64,000 nucleotides of DNA, from NCBI GenBank assembly GCA_963756525.1, contig CAVWNR010000003.1, positions 650,036 through 714,035 of the forward strand, read 5' to 3'. Made by a program: the position numbers and the translations under genes. The stretch's first letter is position 1; each line of letters begins with the position of its first letter. Below, one piece after another: positions 53,138 to 61,770 of this stretch. The DNA is from CAVWNR01 sp963756525 (GTDB taxonomy: Bacteria > Actinomycetota > Actinomycetes > Mycobacteriales > Jatrophihabitantaceae). The notes beneath the pieces were generated by a model. That model did not search any database. It was not told where the DNA came from and saw nothing but the letters and a program-made list of their open reading frames with translations.

Positions 53138-53572
53138 ATGTCTGGCCAGAAGGAGCTCTATCGACGCTATCTGCACGCCCTGACCATCAAAGACGCCGAC
53201 GCGATGGATCGGGCGCTCGATGAGGTGCTGGCCGACCGGTTCGTCGCCCACGATCTGCCCGGTGGTCTGTGCGACGGGCGTGCGGCGTTGAAGGCGTTCC
53301 GCCGCCAGGTGCATGCCGGGTTCCCCGACCAAACGCTGACTATCGCCGATCTGCTCGCTGACGGTGACCGGGTCGCTGCCCGACTGGTCGCCGTGGGCAC
53401 CCATCTCGGCGAATTCCGCGGCATTCCCGCCACCAAGCAGACGATCACGCTGGAAATCTTCGACATCGTTCGGATCGCGGTCGAGAAGATCGTCGAACGC
53501 TGGACCATGTTCGACCGTGGCGGACTGTTCGCCCAGCTCAACGAGCACCAGCAGCCCGACCGGGACAATTAG
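53138..53572 (+). CDS. SnoaL-like polyketide-cyclase-fold protein
   Basis: 144 residues from ATG 53138, gggagg upstream. The NTF2-like/SnoaL pattern is clear: LYRRYLHALTIKDADAMDRA, FVAHDLPGGLCDGRAALKAF, GFPDQTLTIADLLADGDRVA and GEFRGIPATKQTITLEIFDI followed by KIVERWTMFDRGGLF. The 'H....G..FRGIPAT' arrangement matches SnoaL ester-cyclase-type proteins. No polyketide cluster is nearby, so cyclase activity is not implied. Confidence 0.85.
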   Translation: MSGQKELYRRYLHALTIKDADAMDRALDEVLADRFVAHDLPGGLCDGRAALKAFRRQVHAGFPDQTLTIADLLADGDRVAARLVAVGTHLGEFRGIPATKQTITLEIFDIVRIAVEKIVERWTMFDRGGLFAQLNEHQQPDRDN

Positions 53573-53672
53573 GGGCCGGGGGGGAAGTTCTCGCACATCG
53601 CGATGAGCGGATGTGTGTGCGGCGCTCGGGCGTGCTTCACCGCGCGCGGTGATGGCACTGGCGGGATCTTGA

Positions 53673-54262
53673 TCAGCGTTCGAGGCCGAGTTGATGGATC
53701 AGGATGCCGTTGCCGGTGTCGATCCAGCGGTGCTCAAGCCACCAGCCGGGTGGCCGTTGAGCCTGTACGGGACTTGGCGCGTGCGGGTCGATGAGACGTA
53801 GGTGCTCACCGAGCGGGTAGGCGAGGCGGTCGGCCAATTCGTTGAGTACTCGCCCGATGAGAGCGAGCGTCGCGCACGATGGTCGCTGAGTCGAACGGCG
53901 GGAACCAGTCGGCGGTCTCGAGTACCCGCACCCGGCACCCTCGCGCTGCAGGTGCGCAGTGATCGCCAGGGCGTCGGCGCTGATCTCGTCGGCTCGATCG
54001 AGCGCGTCCGGATCGGCGAGGTGGAAGATGTGGCCGGACAAGGCGGCGACCTGCGCGGTGATGCAGTCCTCTTCGTCCGGCTCGCCGGGCGGGTAGCGGT
54101 TCGGCATGGCCCGGTCGGAGTCGGCAAGGTTGTCGGCGTACCAGCCAGTGGTGACCCGTGCGGCGGTGTGCGTCACCCGATCGTCGCTGCCGTGCCATAG
54201 GGTGATGGCGCAGTCGAGGGCGCCGGTGAGGGCCGTTTCGAGCGCGGCGCTCAACCAGGCAT
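53673..54262 (-). pseudogene. hypothetical protein, copy B of a two-copy family, frameshifted
   Basis: The start matches copy A but reads ATGCCTGGTTGAGC, one G short of the MPGLSAAL codons, so the ATG at 54260-54262 is cut off at once; a TTG at 54254 could serve instead. It continues LSAALETALTGALDCAITLW, VAALSGHIFHLADPDALDRA and DEISADALAITAHLQ. Near 53940 it leaves frame (VLETADWFPPFDSATIVRDA is in the neighbouring frame) and returns near 53870 as LALIGRVLNELADRLAYPLG, ending PPGWWLEHRWIDTGNGILIH. This copy supplies the full C-terminus missing from copy A. Confidence 0.6.
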
Positions 54263-54442
54263 GTTCAGGCGCGGTAGTCGGCTCGGGTGCGCCGCGATGG
54301 GCTTGGTCCGCCTCTCATACTGTCCTGTCCGAATGAAGGTTGCGAGGGCCGGCCCCGGAATGGGGCGGTTTGCAGGGCTGTTCTGGACGCTGCCCGAGAC
54401 TCTGTCCAGACTTGGATTGCAATTTAGGCAGACGCGGAGCAG

Positions 54443-55396
54443 TTAGCCCCGTGTCTCCGCGAGCCGGTCGCGCACTTCGAGGGTGACCTTGAGTGCCGGG
54501 AGGGCGCTGGCGGGCTCGATGAGGTTCTCGGTTTGGCCGGTGAGGCAGGCCAGCACGTGGTCGATCATCGCTGCGTAGGGGTCGGCGGTGGGTAGTTCGA
54601 TGTCCCGTTCTGCGTCGGTGGTGTATTCGGTCAGGGTGGCGGGGCCTTGTCCGGTGAACCCGGCGCGCATCGCGTATTCGAGGACCGCGTCGGTGAAGGT
54701 GGCCCGCCAGCCGCCGCGCATCCCGTAGGGCTGGGGCATCAGCGCCGAGCTGGCGCAGCGGGCGAGCGCGTGCGGGTAGCCGAGGGTGACGGTGGCGGCC
54801 GACCCGGGCCCGGCCGGGTTGCTGACACCGTGGACGTGGACGGTGTCGGGTCGGCCGAGCAGGCCGGTGACCAGGTCGAAGTCGACGTGCATCATGTCCA
54901 GCGCGAGGCTGTCCAGGGCCAGGTCGTATCCGGGCCAGAGCAGCGCGGTGCGGCCCTCGATCTCCAGCTCCAGCAGCTGCCCGTGCCGCTGCTCGGTCAC
55001 CGCCTGCCGCAGCTGCTGGTGGGCCGGGCTGAACCGGGTGAACATGTCCACGAACGCGCGCCGCCCGGTGCCGCGCGGGACCTCGAGGATCCGGTTCGCG
55101 TCCTGGATGCTGTCGGCGAGCGGCAGCTCGATGAGCACGTCGTGGCCGGCGTGCATGGCGCGCACCGCCACCTCGGCGTGCAGCCGGGTAGGCAGGCAGA
55201 TGTCCACGAGATCCACCGACGCGTCGCTGATCGCGGCGTCCAGGTCAGTGGTCGTGGCGAACCCGAACTGGTCACTGATCGTGGCCAGCTTGTCCGGCGT
55301 TCGACCGAACACCACGACCTCATCGACGTCCGCGCGCTGCGCGTAGACGGCGGCATGCGCCTGCCCGAACCCGGTGCCCAGCAGGGCGATCTTCAT
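54443..55396 (-). CDS. Gfo/Idh/MocA-type oxidoreductase lacking the usual lysine
   Basis: 317 residues from ATG at 55394-55396, gggagg eight bases upstream. Rossmann start MKIALLGTGFGQAHAAVYAQ, then DEVVVFGRTPDKLATISDQF and ISDASVDLVDICLPTRLHAE. The hallmark EKP motif is replaced: AMHAGHDVLIELPLADSIQD has Leu in place of Lys. The C-terminal domain has WPGYDLALDSLALDMMHVDF with the expected D..iH-like MMHVDFDLV. NAD(P)-dependent sugar or cyclitol dehydrogenation is the family role; loss of the catalytic Lys suggests a changed or binding-only function. Confidence 0.8.
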   Translation of the reverse strand: MKIALLGTGFGQAHAAVYAQRADVDEVVVFGRTPDKLATISDQFGFATTTDLDAAISDASVDLVDICLPTRLHAEVAVRAMHAGHDVLIELPLADSIQDANRILEVPRGTGRRAFVDMFTRFSPAHQQLRQAVTEQRHGQLLELEIEGRTALLWPGYDLALDSLALDMMHVDFDLVTGLLGRPDTVHVHGVSNPAGPGSAATVTLGYPHALARCASSALMPQPYGMRGGWRATFTDAVLEYAMRAGFTGQGPATLTEYTTDAERDIELPTADPYAAMIDHVLACLTGQTENLIEPASALPALKVTLEVRDRLAETRG

Positions 55397-55940
55397 GGTG
55401 GCCGCCTCCCCTCTCACCGCGCCCGGCCCGAGCCGCTCCCGCCAATATGTGATGCCCGGAGGGGCTCGACGGCATCACGCTAGGCGCGGGTTACGACAAC
55501 GGATTGGTCGATGACGACGCGCGGGATGCCGAGACGTCGGTGCGGTCCTGGACTTCTGCGGTCCGGCCGTGCGTCACCTCCGCGCCCAGTTGTTGAGGAA
55601 CGTGCTCGCGGTTGTCGTCGTGCTGCTTGTGCGCTCGCCGGCGGGGTGGCCCGCGCGCGCCTGCGGTGGGTGTCTCGCGGGTCGAAGGTGTCTCAACCCC
55701 GTCCGCGGCCGGGTGCGGCGGCCGGCTCGGTCGCGGTCGCGGTCGCGGTCGCAGCACGGTCGTCACAAGCCGACATTCTTCGCGATCATCCAGCCGGAAC
55801 CCGGCAGCGACTCGCAACCTGCGCCCGGACACTGCAACGGGCGCTGCAACCTGAGCCCGGACACTTCAGCCTTCGCCCGGACAGGACACATACGGCTTCC
55901 CCGCTGGCGAATAAGAATAACCAGCAGTGTTACTCTGCGC
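55397..55940. other. gap with a short tandem repeat
   Basis: About 545 bases with no supported gene. Near 55730-55757 there are four to five tandem copies of ggtcgc. Confidence 0.45.
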
Positions 55941-55946
55941 TACGCT
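55941..55946 (+). promoter_or_regulatory. candidate -10 element of the DUF433/DUF5615 operon (leaderless)
   Basis: TACGCT seven bases before the antitoxin ATG, with no Shine-Dalgarno site between. Same spacing as at the other two TA operons. Confidence 0.4.
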
Positions 55947-55953
55947 GGACTAC

Positions 55954-56367
55954 ATGGGTCAACCGATGAGTGTCCGCCTGAACGACGCCACCATCACCCG
56001 CCTGGCGGCCCGAGCCCGGCGGGTGCACCTGCCGCCGCGGACCCTCGCGCAACGCTACGTCGAGGAAGGGCTGCGGATGGACGAGCATCCGCTGGTTCGC
56101 TTCGCCGACGGCCCAGCCGGCCGCCGCGCCCGCCTCGTCGGCACCGGCAAGGACGTCTGGGAGGTGATCGAGGTCGTCCGCGACAACGACGGCGACCCCG
56201 CCGCGACCGCCCGTTACCTCGAGATCCCGCTCGGTCTCGTCCAGGCCGCGATCTCCTACTACGGCGCCTACACCGCCGAGATCGACGAGCAGATCGCCGC
56301 CAACCAGGACGAGGCCGCCGCCGCGCATGCCGCCTACCTGGCCGGACAGCAGGCCGCGCAACGGTGA
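55954..56367 (+). CDS. DUF433-type antitoxin
   Basis: 137 residues from ATG 55954. N-terminal helix-turn-helix-like part MGQPMSVRLNDATITRLAAR and THLPPRTLAQRY-type segment (VHLPPRTLAQRYVEEGLRMD), then HPLVRFADGPAGRRARLVGT. The DUF433 core is DVWEVIEVVRDNDGDPAATA then RYLEIPLGLVQAAISYYGAY, and a C-terminal helix (EQIAANQDEAAAAHAAYLAG) would bind the toxin. Overlaps the toxin start as GTGA. Matches the VapB45-like partner of DUF5615 toxins. Confidence 0.85.
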   Translation: MGQPMSVRLNDATITRLAARARRVHLPPRTLAQRYVEEGLRMDEHPLVRFADGPAGRRARLVGTGKDVWEVIEVVRDNDGDPAATARYLEIPLGLVQAAISYYGAYTAEIDEQIAANQDEAAAAHAAYLAGQQAAQR

Positions 56368-56723
56368 GGCTGCTCCTGGACGAAATGCTCAGCCCGGCCG
56401 TCGCCCGCCACCTGCGCGCGCACGGACACGACGTCGAACCCGTCGCCGGACACCCCGACCGTGAGGCACTCTCCGACCCCGACGTGCTCGCCCTCGCCCG
56501 CGCCGAACACCGCGCGCTCATCACCAACAACCTGCGCGACTTCCGCCCGCTGCACCACGAAGCGATCACCCCCGGAGGACCAGGCCACTACGGCATGATC
56601 TTCATCCCCAGCGCCTACCGCCGCACCAAAGCCGACACCGGAAAGATCATCAATGCGCTCGAGACGATCCTCACCCAACACCCCCGCGACGACGACCTGG
56701 CCAACGGCGAGGCCTGGCTCTAA
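56364..56723 (+). CDS. DUF5615 PIN-like toxin (VapC45-type)
   Basis: 119 residues from GTG 56364. MRLLLDEMLSPAVARHLRAH carries the first acidic residues (LLDEM), VLALARAEHRALITNNLRDF has the N..DF motif, and HYGMIFIPSAYRRTKADTGK follows. DUF5615 is a compact PIN-like RNase fold found with DUF433 antitoxins. No frameshift. The operon ends at a hairpin ten bases downstream. Confidence 0.85.
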   Translation: MRLLLDEMLSPAVARHLRAHGHDVEPVAGHPDREALSDPDVLALARAEHRALITNNLRDFRPLHHEAITPGGPGHYGMIFIPSAYRRTKADTGKIINALETILTQHPRDDDLANGEAWL

Positions 56724-56732
56724 CCGCATCAA

Positions 56733-56749
56733 CGCGCGGCTCCCGCGCG
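56733..56749 (+). terminator. short hairpin terminator after the DUF433/DUF5615 pair
   Basis: CGCGCGG-CTC-CCGCGCG, a 7-bp G/C stem with 3-base loop, ten bases past the toxin stop. Confidence 0.5.
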
Positions 56750-57199
56750 GGTTCAGACCCAAGCCGACGCACGACAACCACAGCACCGCAAATAGCCGGC
56801 GTCCACAGCGAAGATCGACTAACGGCGCATGACACGCAGCATAACCATCTAAAGATCACCGACCCTTCACGTATCGCGGCCGTGAGCGTGAACACTAACG
56901 ATCGGGAACTCGAGTAGGCCGCCCAGTCGCGGCCAAAATCGTCAGACGAGCGCGACCACGCCGCCGAGACCGGTGCGTTCGGCGTTCCGGTCACCGCCAG
57001 AGCCGGGCCTGGACGCGAGGGTGACCTGATTTAAGGTTCGTAGTGGTGGATAAGGGTGTGGCGGAGGTCGCTGGCCCGGCGGGTAACGACGGAGGTCGTG
57101 CCACCGCCAGCCGGTGCGGATCGTTTATGCAATCAGCTCGGCGTCTCTGAGCTCAGCCACCCTCAGCTTTATCAAGGGCTGCTCGCCGCGACGTGAGCG
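56750..57199. other. gap without a recognised gene
   Basis: About 450 bases. tcgtcagacgagcgcgaccacgcc near 56940 resembles tcgtcggatgagcgcgaccacgcc near 30008. No supported gene. Confidence 0.4.
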
Positions 57200-58684
57200 T
57201 CACCCCTCGTCGCGAGCTTGGACCTCCGCACCTTCGAATTCCGAATATTGATACGGATTGTCGATTAGCTCGTCCTCCGGCTGGTCCGGATGCATGCCTT
57301 TGTACCACGCCTCGTCACCAAGCACGCTCCGCACGTATTCGATCGATGCCGCGCATAGCCGGCGTGCCTCGTCCAGCTGGTCGAGGGCGAGCATGCGGTG
57401 GTTGAACTTCACCGCTTTGCCGTTGACGAGCACCGTATGCACGTCGTTGCGGCCAGCCTGATAGACGAGGTGTCCGGCAGGATTCAGGATCGGGAACATG
57501 ACGGGTGATTCCTCGTTGAGCACGAGCACCAGATCGGCCTTCTTGCCAACTGTGATCGAGCCGACGACATCGTCCAGCCCGACCGCCGCTGCGCCGCTGA
57601 GGGTGGCATACCGCACCACCTCGTCCGCGCGGAGCGCGAGGTTCAGCGTAGTGCTGCCCTCGCGGTGCGCTTCGAGGTGTTGCAGCGCCCGGTCGGCGTT
57701 CAGCGTCGCGCGCATCGCCGCGAACATGTCGCCGGACCACCACGTGCTGGTGTCCACCGACAGCGAGACCGGAATGCCGTACCTGCGCAGCCGCGCGGTG
57801 GGCGAATAGCCCTGGCCCGCGCTGCATTCGCTCTCCGTCGCGATCGACGCGTGGCCGCCCGACGCCGCGATGCGCTGATACGAGTCCTCGGCCAGGCTTC
57901 CGAGGTGCACGTGCGTCACCTTGTCCGTGAGGTAGCCGTGCTCGGCCATCAGCCGGATGCTGGCGTCAGACGTCGCACCCCAGACGCCGCTGTGCGTGGT
58001 TACCCGCGCGTCCAGTTCGCGGGCCATCGCGAAGGCCGGCCCCTCCGGGAAGGCAGGATCGCCGGGTACGTCGAACGCCATCTGCCAGCGCAGCAGATCC
58101 CCGCGTCCGTCCAGGCGACGCGTGACGAAGTCGCGGAACTCCGATCGGGTGGACCATTCCCACGGCGCTTCGGCCAGGTTGCCGTATGCGAACACGAACC
58201 GGCCGGGCAGCCGTTCCAGCGCGTCGACGGCGGCTTCTGCGTGATCGGTGGTGCGCAGCCCGTGCGACCAGTCGAGCGTCGTGGTGACGCCGGCGTCCAG
58301 CGAGTCGAGGCCGGCGAGCAGGTTGCCCGCGTAGATCTCTTCCGGCCGGAAGACGTGCCCCCAGTCGAGGTAGTAGAAGGTGAAGTAGTTAGTCAGTGTC
58401 CAGTCCGCGCCGTAGCCGCGCATCAGCGTCTGCCACATGTGCCGGTGTGTGTCGATCATGCCGGGCATCAGGATGCCGCCTCGCGCCTCGATCTCCACAG
58501 CGGTCGGCGGCACGTCCAGCGACGGCCCGACCGCAGCGATCGTGTCGCCGGTGACGAGTACATCCGCATCCTCGAGCGTGCCGATCGCATCGTCGACGCT
58601 CACCACCGTCGCATTGCGGAACACGAATCCGTCCGCGTCGGCGACGGCGTCGACGTCGGCCAGTGCGCGTTTCGGGTTCACCAT
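57200..58684 (-). CDS. amidohydrolase (ATZ/TRZ, cytosine-deaminase-like superfamily)
   Basis: 494 residues from ATG at 58682-58684 with gcaggagcg upstream. A beta-sandwich N-terminus (FRNATVVSVDDAIGTLEDAD) is followed by the metal-binding TIM barrel: GILMPGMIDTHRHMWQTLMR (HxH), DARVTTHSGVWGATSDASIR (third His), LTDKVTHVHLGSLAEDSYQR (fourth His) and GIPVSLSVDTSTWWSGDMFA (Asp). The C-terminal sandwich is VGSITVGKKADLVLVLNEES. The family hydrolyses C-N bonds of heterocycles; the substrate is unknown. Overlaps the upstream PPOX gene by seven bases. Confidence 0.9.
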   Translation of the reverse strand: MVNPKRALADVDAVADADGFVFRNATVVSVDDAIGTLEDADVLVTGDTIAAVGPSLDVPPTAVEIEARGGILMPGMIDTHRHMWQTLMRGYGADWTLTNYFTFYYLDWGHVFRPEEIYAGNLLAGLDSLDAGVTTTLDWSHGLRTTDHAEAAVDALERLPGRFVFAYGNLAEAPWEWSTRSEFRDFVTRRLDGRGDLLRWQMAFDVPGDPAFPEGPAFAMARELDARVTTHSGVWGATSDASIRLMAEHGYLTDKVTHVHLGSLAEDSYQRIAASGGHASIATESECSAGQGYSPTARLRRYGIPVSLSVDTSTWWSGDMFAAMRATLNADRALQHLEAHREGSTTLNLALRADEVVRYATLSGAAAVGLDDVVGSITVGKKADLVLVLNEESPVMFPILNPAGHLVYQAGRNDVHTVLVNGKAVKFNHRMLALDQLDEARRLCAASIEYVRSVLGDEAWYKGMHPDQPEDELIDNPYQYSEFEGAEVQARDEG

Positions 58685-59163
58685 GGTTCGCTCCTGCTCG
58701 TCCAGTGCGTGAGGGTGGCTACGTCCTCGACTTGATGGACGTGCCGGGGCGGGGTCGCGAAGGTTGCGTACGGCTTGATGCGGACCACGAGGCGCCGCTC
58801 GTCGCGCACCATCCGCTCGACGTCAGGCCGCGTGCTGGCCGGCATCGGCCTGCCGGCCATCAGCTCAAGCACCCGGGACAGCACGTCTACCGCGGTCTCG
58901 AAGTCGTCATCGACCCGCGCGGTGCCGTAGACCTGCAGGTAGGTGATTGGCCAGTTCTCGTCGAGCACGCACAGGCTGACGTGTCCGTCGCGGCGCACTG
59001 CCTTCGCCTTGGCGCGCTGGGCCATCGTCGACACCAGCAGCTCGTCCTCGCCGTTCATCAGGTAGTAGACGACGGTCATCGCCGGGCCGTGCTCGCGCCG
59101 GTTGTACCCGAAAATCGCGGTGCGATGATCGCGGACGAACTGGCGGCGCTCCTCAGGGCTCAC
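58678..59163 (-). CDS. PPOX-family flavin/F420-type oxidoreductase
   Basis: 161 residues from GTG at 59161-59163 (VSPEERRQFVRDHRTAIFGY); a TTG just upstream is less likely. The split-barrel fold shows EHGPAMTVVYYLMNGEDELL, VSTMAQRAKAKAVRRDGHVS, VLDENWPITYLQVYGTARVD and RRLVVRIKPYATF. Related actinobacterial proteins bind F420 or FMN and reduce diverse substrates. Coupled to the following amidohydrolase by a seven-base overlap, so the two probably act on one pathway. Confidence 0.88.
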   Translation of the reverse strand: MSPEERRQFVRDHRTAIFGYNRREHGPAMTVVYYLMNGEDELLVSTMAQRAKAKAVRRDGHVSLCVLDENWPITYLQVYGTARVDDDFETAVDVLSRVLELMAGRPMPASTRPDVERMVRDERRLVVRIKPYATFATPPRHVHQVEDVATLTHWTSRSEPW

Positions 59164-59222
59164 CAACCGGTTCTACGCCAGAGTAGTTCATCGGTCAACG
59201 AGTCGGCGGTTAGCGTGGAGTC

Positions 59223-59600
59223 ATGACGGACGACGCGCGGGTGATCGCCAACCTCGAGGATCGCCGGTACGAGGCGATGCTGCGCGGCGATCATGAGGTG
59301 CTCGCTGATCTGTGCGATCCGGAGCTGACGTACACGCACTCCGACGGCTCGCGAGACAGCCGGGACAGCTACCTGCAGCGCGTCCGGGACGGCTTCTTCG
59401 ACTACCAGCGGCTTGATCATCAAACCGATCGGACGATCCTCGCGGGTGACTGTGCGCTGGTGGTCGGCCGGATGAGCGGAGACGTGCTGATCAACACCGC
59501 GGTCCGGCAGCTGAACAGCGCCTGCCTCGCGGTGTGGGTGCGGCGGGCCGGCCGGTGGCAGTTCCTAGCGTTTCAGCCGACGCAGTTTCCGGCGGGCTGA
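59223..59600 (+). CDS. NTF2-like/DUF4440 protein
   Basis: 125 residues from ATG 59223. Helix-strand pattern: VIANLEDRRYEAMLRGDHEV, LADLCDPELTYTHSDGSRDS, RDSYLQRVRDGFFDYQRLDH and RTILAGDCALVVGRMSGDVL, then ACLAVWVRRAGRWQFLAFQP. The 'L.Y.HS.G..DS...YL' motif is common in DUF4440-type proteins. Divergent from the PPOX-amidohydrolase operon with about 60 bases between, so likely co-regulated. It may isomerise or hydrate an intermediate. Confidence 0.85.
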   Translation: MTDDARVIANLEDRRYEAMLRGDHEVLADLCDPELTYTHSDGSRDSRDSYLQRVRDGFFDYQRLDHQTDRTILAGDCALVVGRMSGDVLINTAVRQLNSACLAVWVRRAGRWQFLAFQPTQFPAG

Positions 59601-60255
59601 CGCGGTTACTCTCGATTCATCACGCTGGCAGAGGAGGACGAAGGTGCGCGTAGGCACCTCTCCAGGTAGCTGGTGCTGATCGTCGACGAGGAGACCGCGG
59701 TCGACGTCGAGAAGGCCAGTGACGCCGAATTCGGGCCCGACCCGCAGCCGTATCGGAGCGCTGGGACGCTGACCGACGGGGTTTCCCGGACCTCGCTTCG
59801 TGTGGTGCTCGAATCCGACGGCGGATGGCCTGGTCACCGGTCCAGACACGAGGACGATCCGCACACCGTCTCAAACCCGGCCCGCCGCGCAGCCGGGGCT
59901 GAGCGGCGCGCCGCGGCCCGTGAACGGGTACCGCGTCACTGGTCGAGCCGACCGTGGGCGGGTGTGGACCAGCTGGACGCGGCGGGCAGGACCGCGGTGG
60001 CGGCAGCGAGGCCGGCGAGCAGCCGCCGACGCCTCGAGGAGGCGTGACCACGCCCCAGCACGGGCCATAGCAGGGCCTTCATGACCGCAAGCGAGGAAAC
60101 CGTCCGCAACGCGGTCACAGGGAATTGTTGGTGCGGCCGGCCGCCGACCTCGCCGAGCGCGATCCGCCCGCCCCGCCGGCGTCGACGTCGATGACCGGCT
60201 GGCGTCCGCGCGGGCGCGGTTTGCACTGACACCGCGGGCGGCCGCGGCCGGCTGA
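59601..60255. other. gap without a supported gene
   Basis: About 650 bases. A minus-strand frame starting near 60083 (MKALLWPVLGRGHASSRRRR, LLAGLAAATAVLPAASS) looks like a signal or anchor without a body. Other frames are Arg/Pro-rich. Probably eroded sequence. Confidence 0.4.
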
Positions 60256-60660
60256 TCAACGGAAGACGGTCTTCGGTGTGTTGATCTTCGTTGGCGCCAC
60301 TATGAGGATGATCCGGCCCGCCGGGCCGATCGGCTGCTGGTAGTCCGTGCCGAGGTACTTGTGGGACAGCTCGTCGATGTGGTCACGAGCTTGTTCGCCG
60401 CCGACGGTCTCGGTGACCGTGCCACGGACTTCGGCCCAGTCCCACGGGTTCTCCGCGCAGTGAATCAGCACCGTGATCCGGGGGTCGCGAGCCAGATTCT
60501 TCGCGCGCTGGCGGGTAGGTTCGGTGTTCACCAGCACGTTCTCCCCGTCGGTGTCCACCCAGGTGAGCAGTGCCTGAGGTTGGCCGTCGGGCATCAAAGT
60601 CACCACGGTCGCAAGGTTCTTGCCTTTCGCGAGGCGAACCGTGTCCTCATCGAGTGCCAT
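60256..60660 (-). CDS. PPOX-class F420-dependent oxidoreductase-like protein
   Basis: 134 residues from ATG at 60658-60660, agaggaccaagg upstream. MALDEDTVRLAKGKNLATVV, TLMPDGQPQALLTWVDTDGE and VNTEPTRQRAKNLARDPRIT follow the F420-dependent PPOX pattern, with IHCAENPWDWAEVRGTVTET and ARDHIDELSHKYLGTDYQ. Small dimeric barrel; probably binds F420 or FMN. Second PPOX gene in 2 kb but clearly a different subfamily. Confidence 0.88.
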   Translation of the reverse strand: MALDEDTVRLAKGKNLATVVTLMPDGQPQALLTWVDTDGENVLVNTEPTRQRAKNLARDPRITVLIHCAENPWDWAEVRGTVTETVGGEQARDHIDELSHKYLGTDYQQPIGPAGRIILIVAPTKINTPKTVFR

Positions 60661-60849
60661 CCTTGGTCCTCTCCCGTCTGAGCGCAGCGCAGGTCCTTAC
60701 CCCATCGTGCCCCAAGATCACGCACCGATGAAACGACGAATCCAGCGGGGTGAGCGCTCGCTCGCCCTCCCCGACCCACATCCACCCACACCATCAGCCG
60801 CGCGACGAGCATGGGCTGCGGGTGTGGGTGAGTAGCCCGGTGGCTGGAC

Positions 60850-61020
60850 CCCGCTGGCCGAACGGGTCCGCCGGGTGTGCGCGTTCGTGATCGTGCTGGC
60901 CTGGTCCCGGCACATGGTCGTGCGGCCGGTGCTGCGCATGGACCAGAGTTCGTGGGTGGCCGCGCACGTGGGTGGCCGCCCACGTGGCGGCGTGGGAGTT
61001 CTTCGCCGGCTGCCCGGCCG
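60850..61020 (+). pseudogene. IS21-family IstA transposase fragment
   Basis: VCAFVIVLAWSRHMVVRPVL then RMDQSSWVAAHV, and after a shift VAAWEFFAGCPA, match the catalytic core of IstA around the second Asp. About 50 residues remain, and the text runs straight into a RecQ fragment. The accessory IstB is absent. Confidence 0.75.
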
Positions 61021-61503
61021 CTTGTCGTCGATGAGGCGCATTGCATTTCGGACTGGGACCAGGAGCTTCGGCCCGACTTCCGTCGGCTGCGCACACTGCT
61101 GCCCGCGCTGCCCGACGGCATTCCGGTGCTGGTGACCACCGCTACCGCCAACGCGCGGGTCATCGCCGACGTCGCCGACGTACTGGGTCTCGGCCAGCAG
61201 GCGGCGGATGTTGTGGTGCTGCGCGGCAGCCTGGACCGCGAGTCGCTGTACTTGGCTGTCCTGGACCTGGCAACAAACCCGCAACGGTTGGCGTGGCTTG
61301 CCGAGAATCTCGCCTCCCCGCGGGGGTCGCGGGTTCGCGGTGGTTGCGTGCTCCGGGCAGACCGAGCCGACGCACCGGCTGGCCGCCGAGGACGATCTGA
61401 TCGACAACCGGGTCAAGGCGCTTGTCGCGACGCCGGCCCTGGGCATGGGTTTCGACAAACCCGACCTTGGTTTCGTGATCCGCTTTGGCGCAAACTTCGG
61501 TTA
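61021..61503 (+). pseudogene. RecQ-type helicase, internal fragment
   Basis: Starts at the DEAH box LVVDEAHCISDWDQELRPDF and continues RRLRTLLPALPDGIPVLVTT, ATANARVIADVADVLG and VVVLRGSLDRESLYLAVLDL. About 20 residues and the register are lost near 61330; it then reads FAVVACSGQTEPTHRLAAED, DLIDNRVKALVATPALGMGF and DKPDLGFVIRFGA before a stop at 61501-61503. The Walker A part and everything after helicase motif V are missing. Confidence 0.82.
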
Positions 61504-61656
61504 GTAGCGTTCGTCAATTGTTGCGTGCGCACCCTTTCTGCGTCCGAGCCGGTGGGAACTGGTAGAGCGGGATCTGGTCGAGCTGGACTCTGCTATGTCG
61601 TGCTCAACGTCGCCACCAGCAAGGACCAGCCGTGGCCGGGGAGCGAGGGCAGCCCG

Positions 61657-61770
61657 GACACCTGGCGCGACCCGCGTGGCTTCGCGGTGAAGTTCTACAC
61701 GTCGCAGGGCAACCTCGACATCGTCGGCAACAACACGCCGATCTTCTTTGTGCGCGACCCGCTGAAGTTC
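61657..61770 (+). pseudogene. catalase fragment (38 residues)
   Basis: DTWRDPRGFAVKFYTSQGNL followed by DIVGNNTPIFFVRDPLKF is the conserved heme-pocket strand region of monofunctional catalases ('D.RGFA.KFYT..GN.D.VGNN.P.FF..D..KF'). Nothing before or after matches. In the same frame as the RecQ fragment. Confidence 0.8.

Noticed and set aside
53138..53572. SnoaL-like gene as a sign of a polyketide cluster
   Set aside because: No PKS, carrier protein or tailoring genes nearby; the fold is widely used.
55725..55760. Tandem ggtcgc copies
   Set aside because: A short simple repeat without spacers or unit variation; not a CRISPR or functional array.
56728..56760. Possible tRNA T-arm around gggttcagaccc
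   Set aside because: Fits a simple terminator hairpin; no tRNA cloverleaf.
59936..60083. Minus-strand short frame with signal-like start
   Set aside because: Only ~48 residues with no mature domain or good ribosome site.
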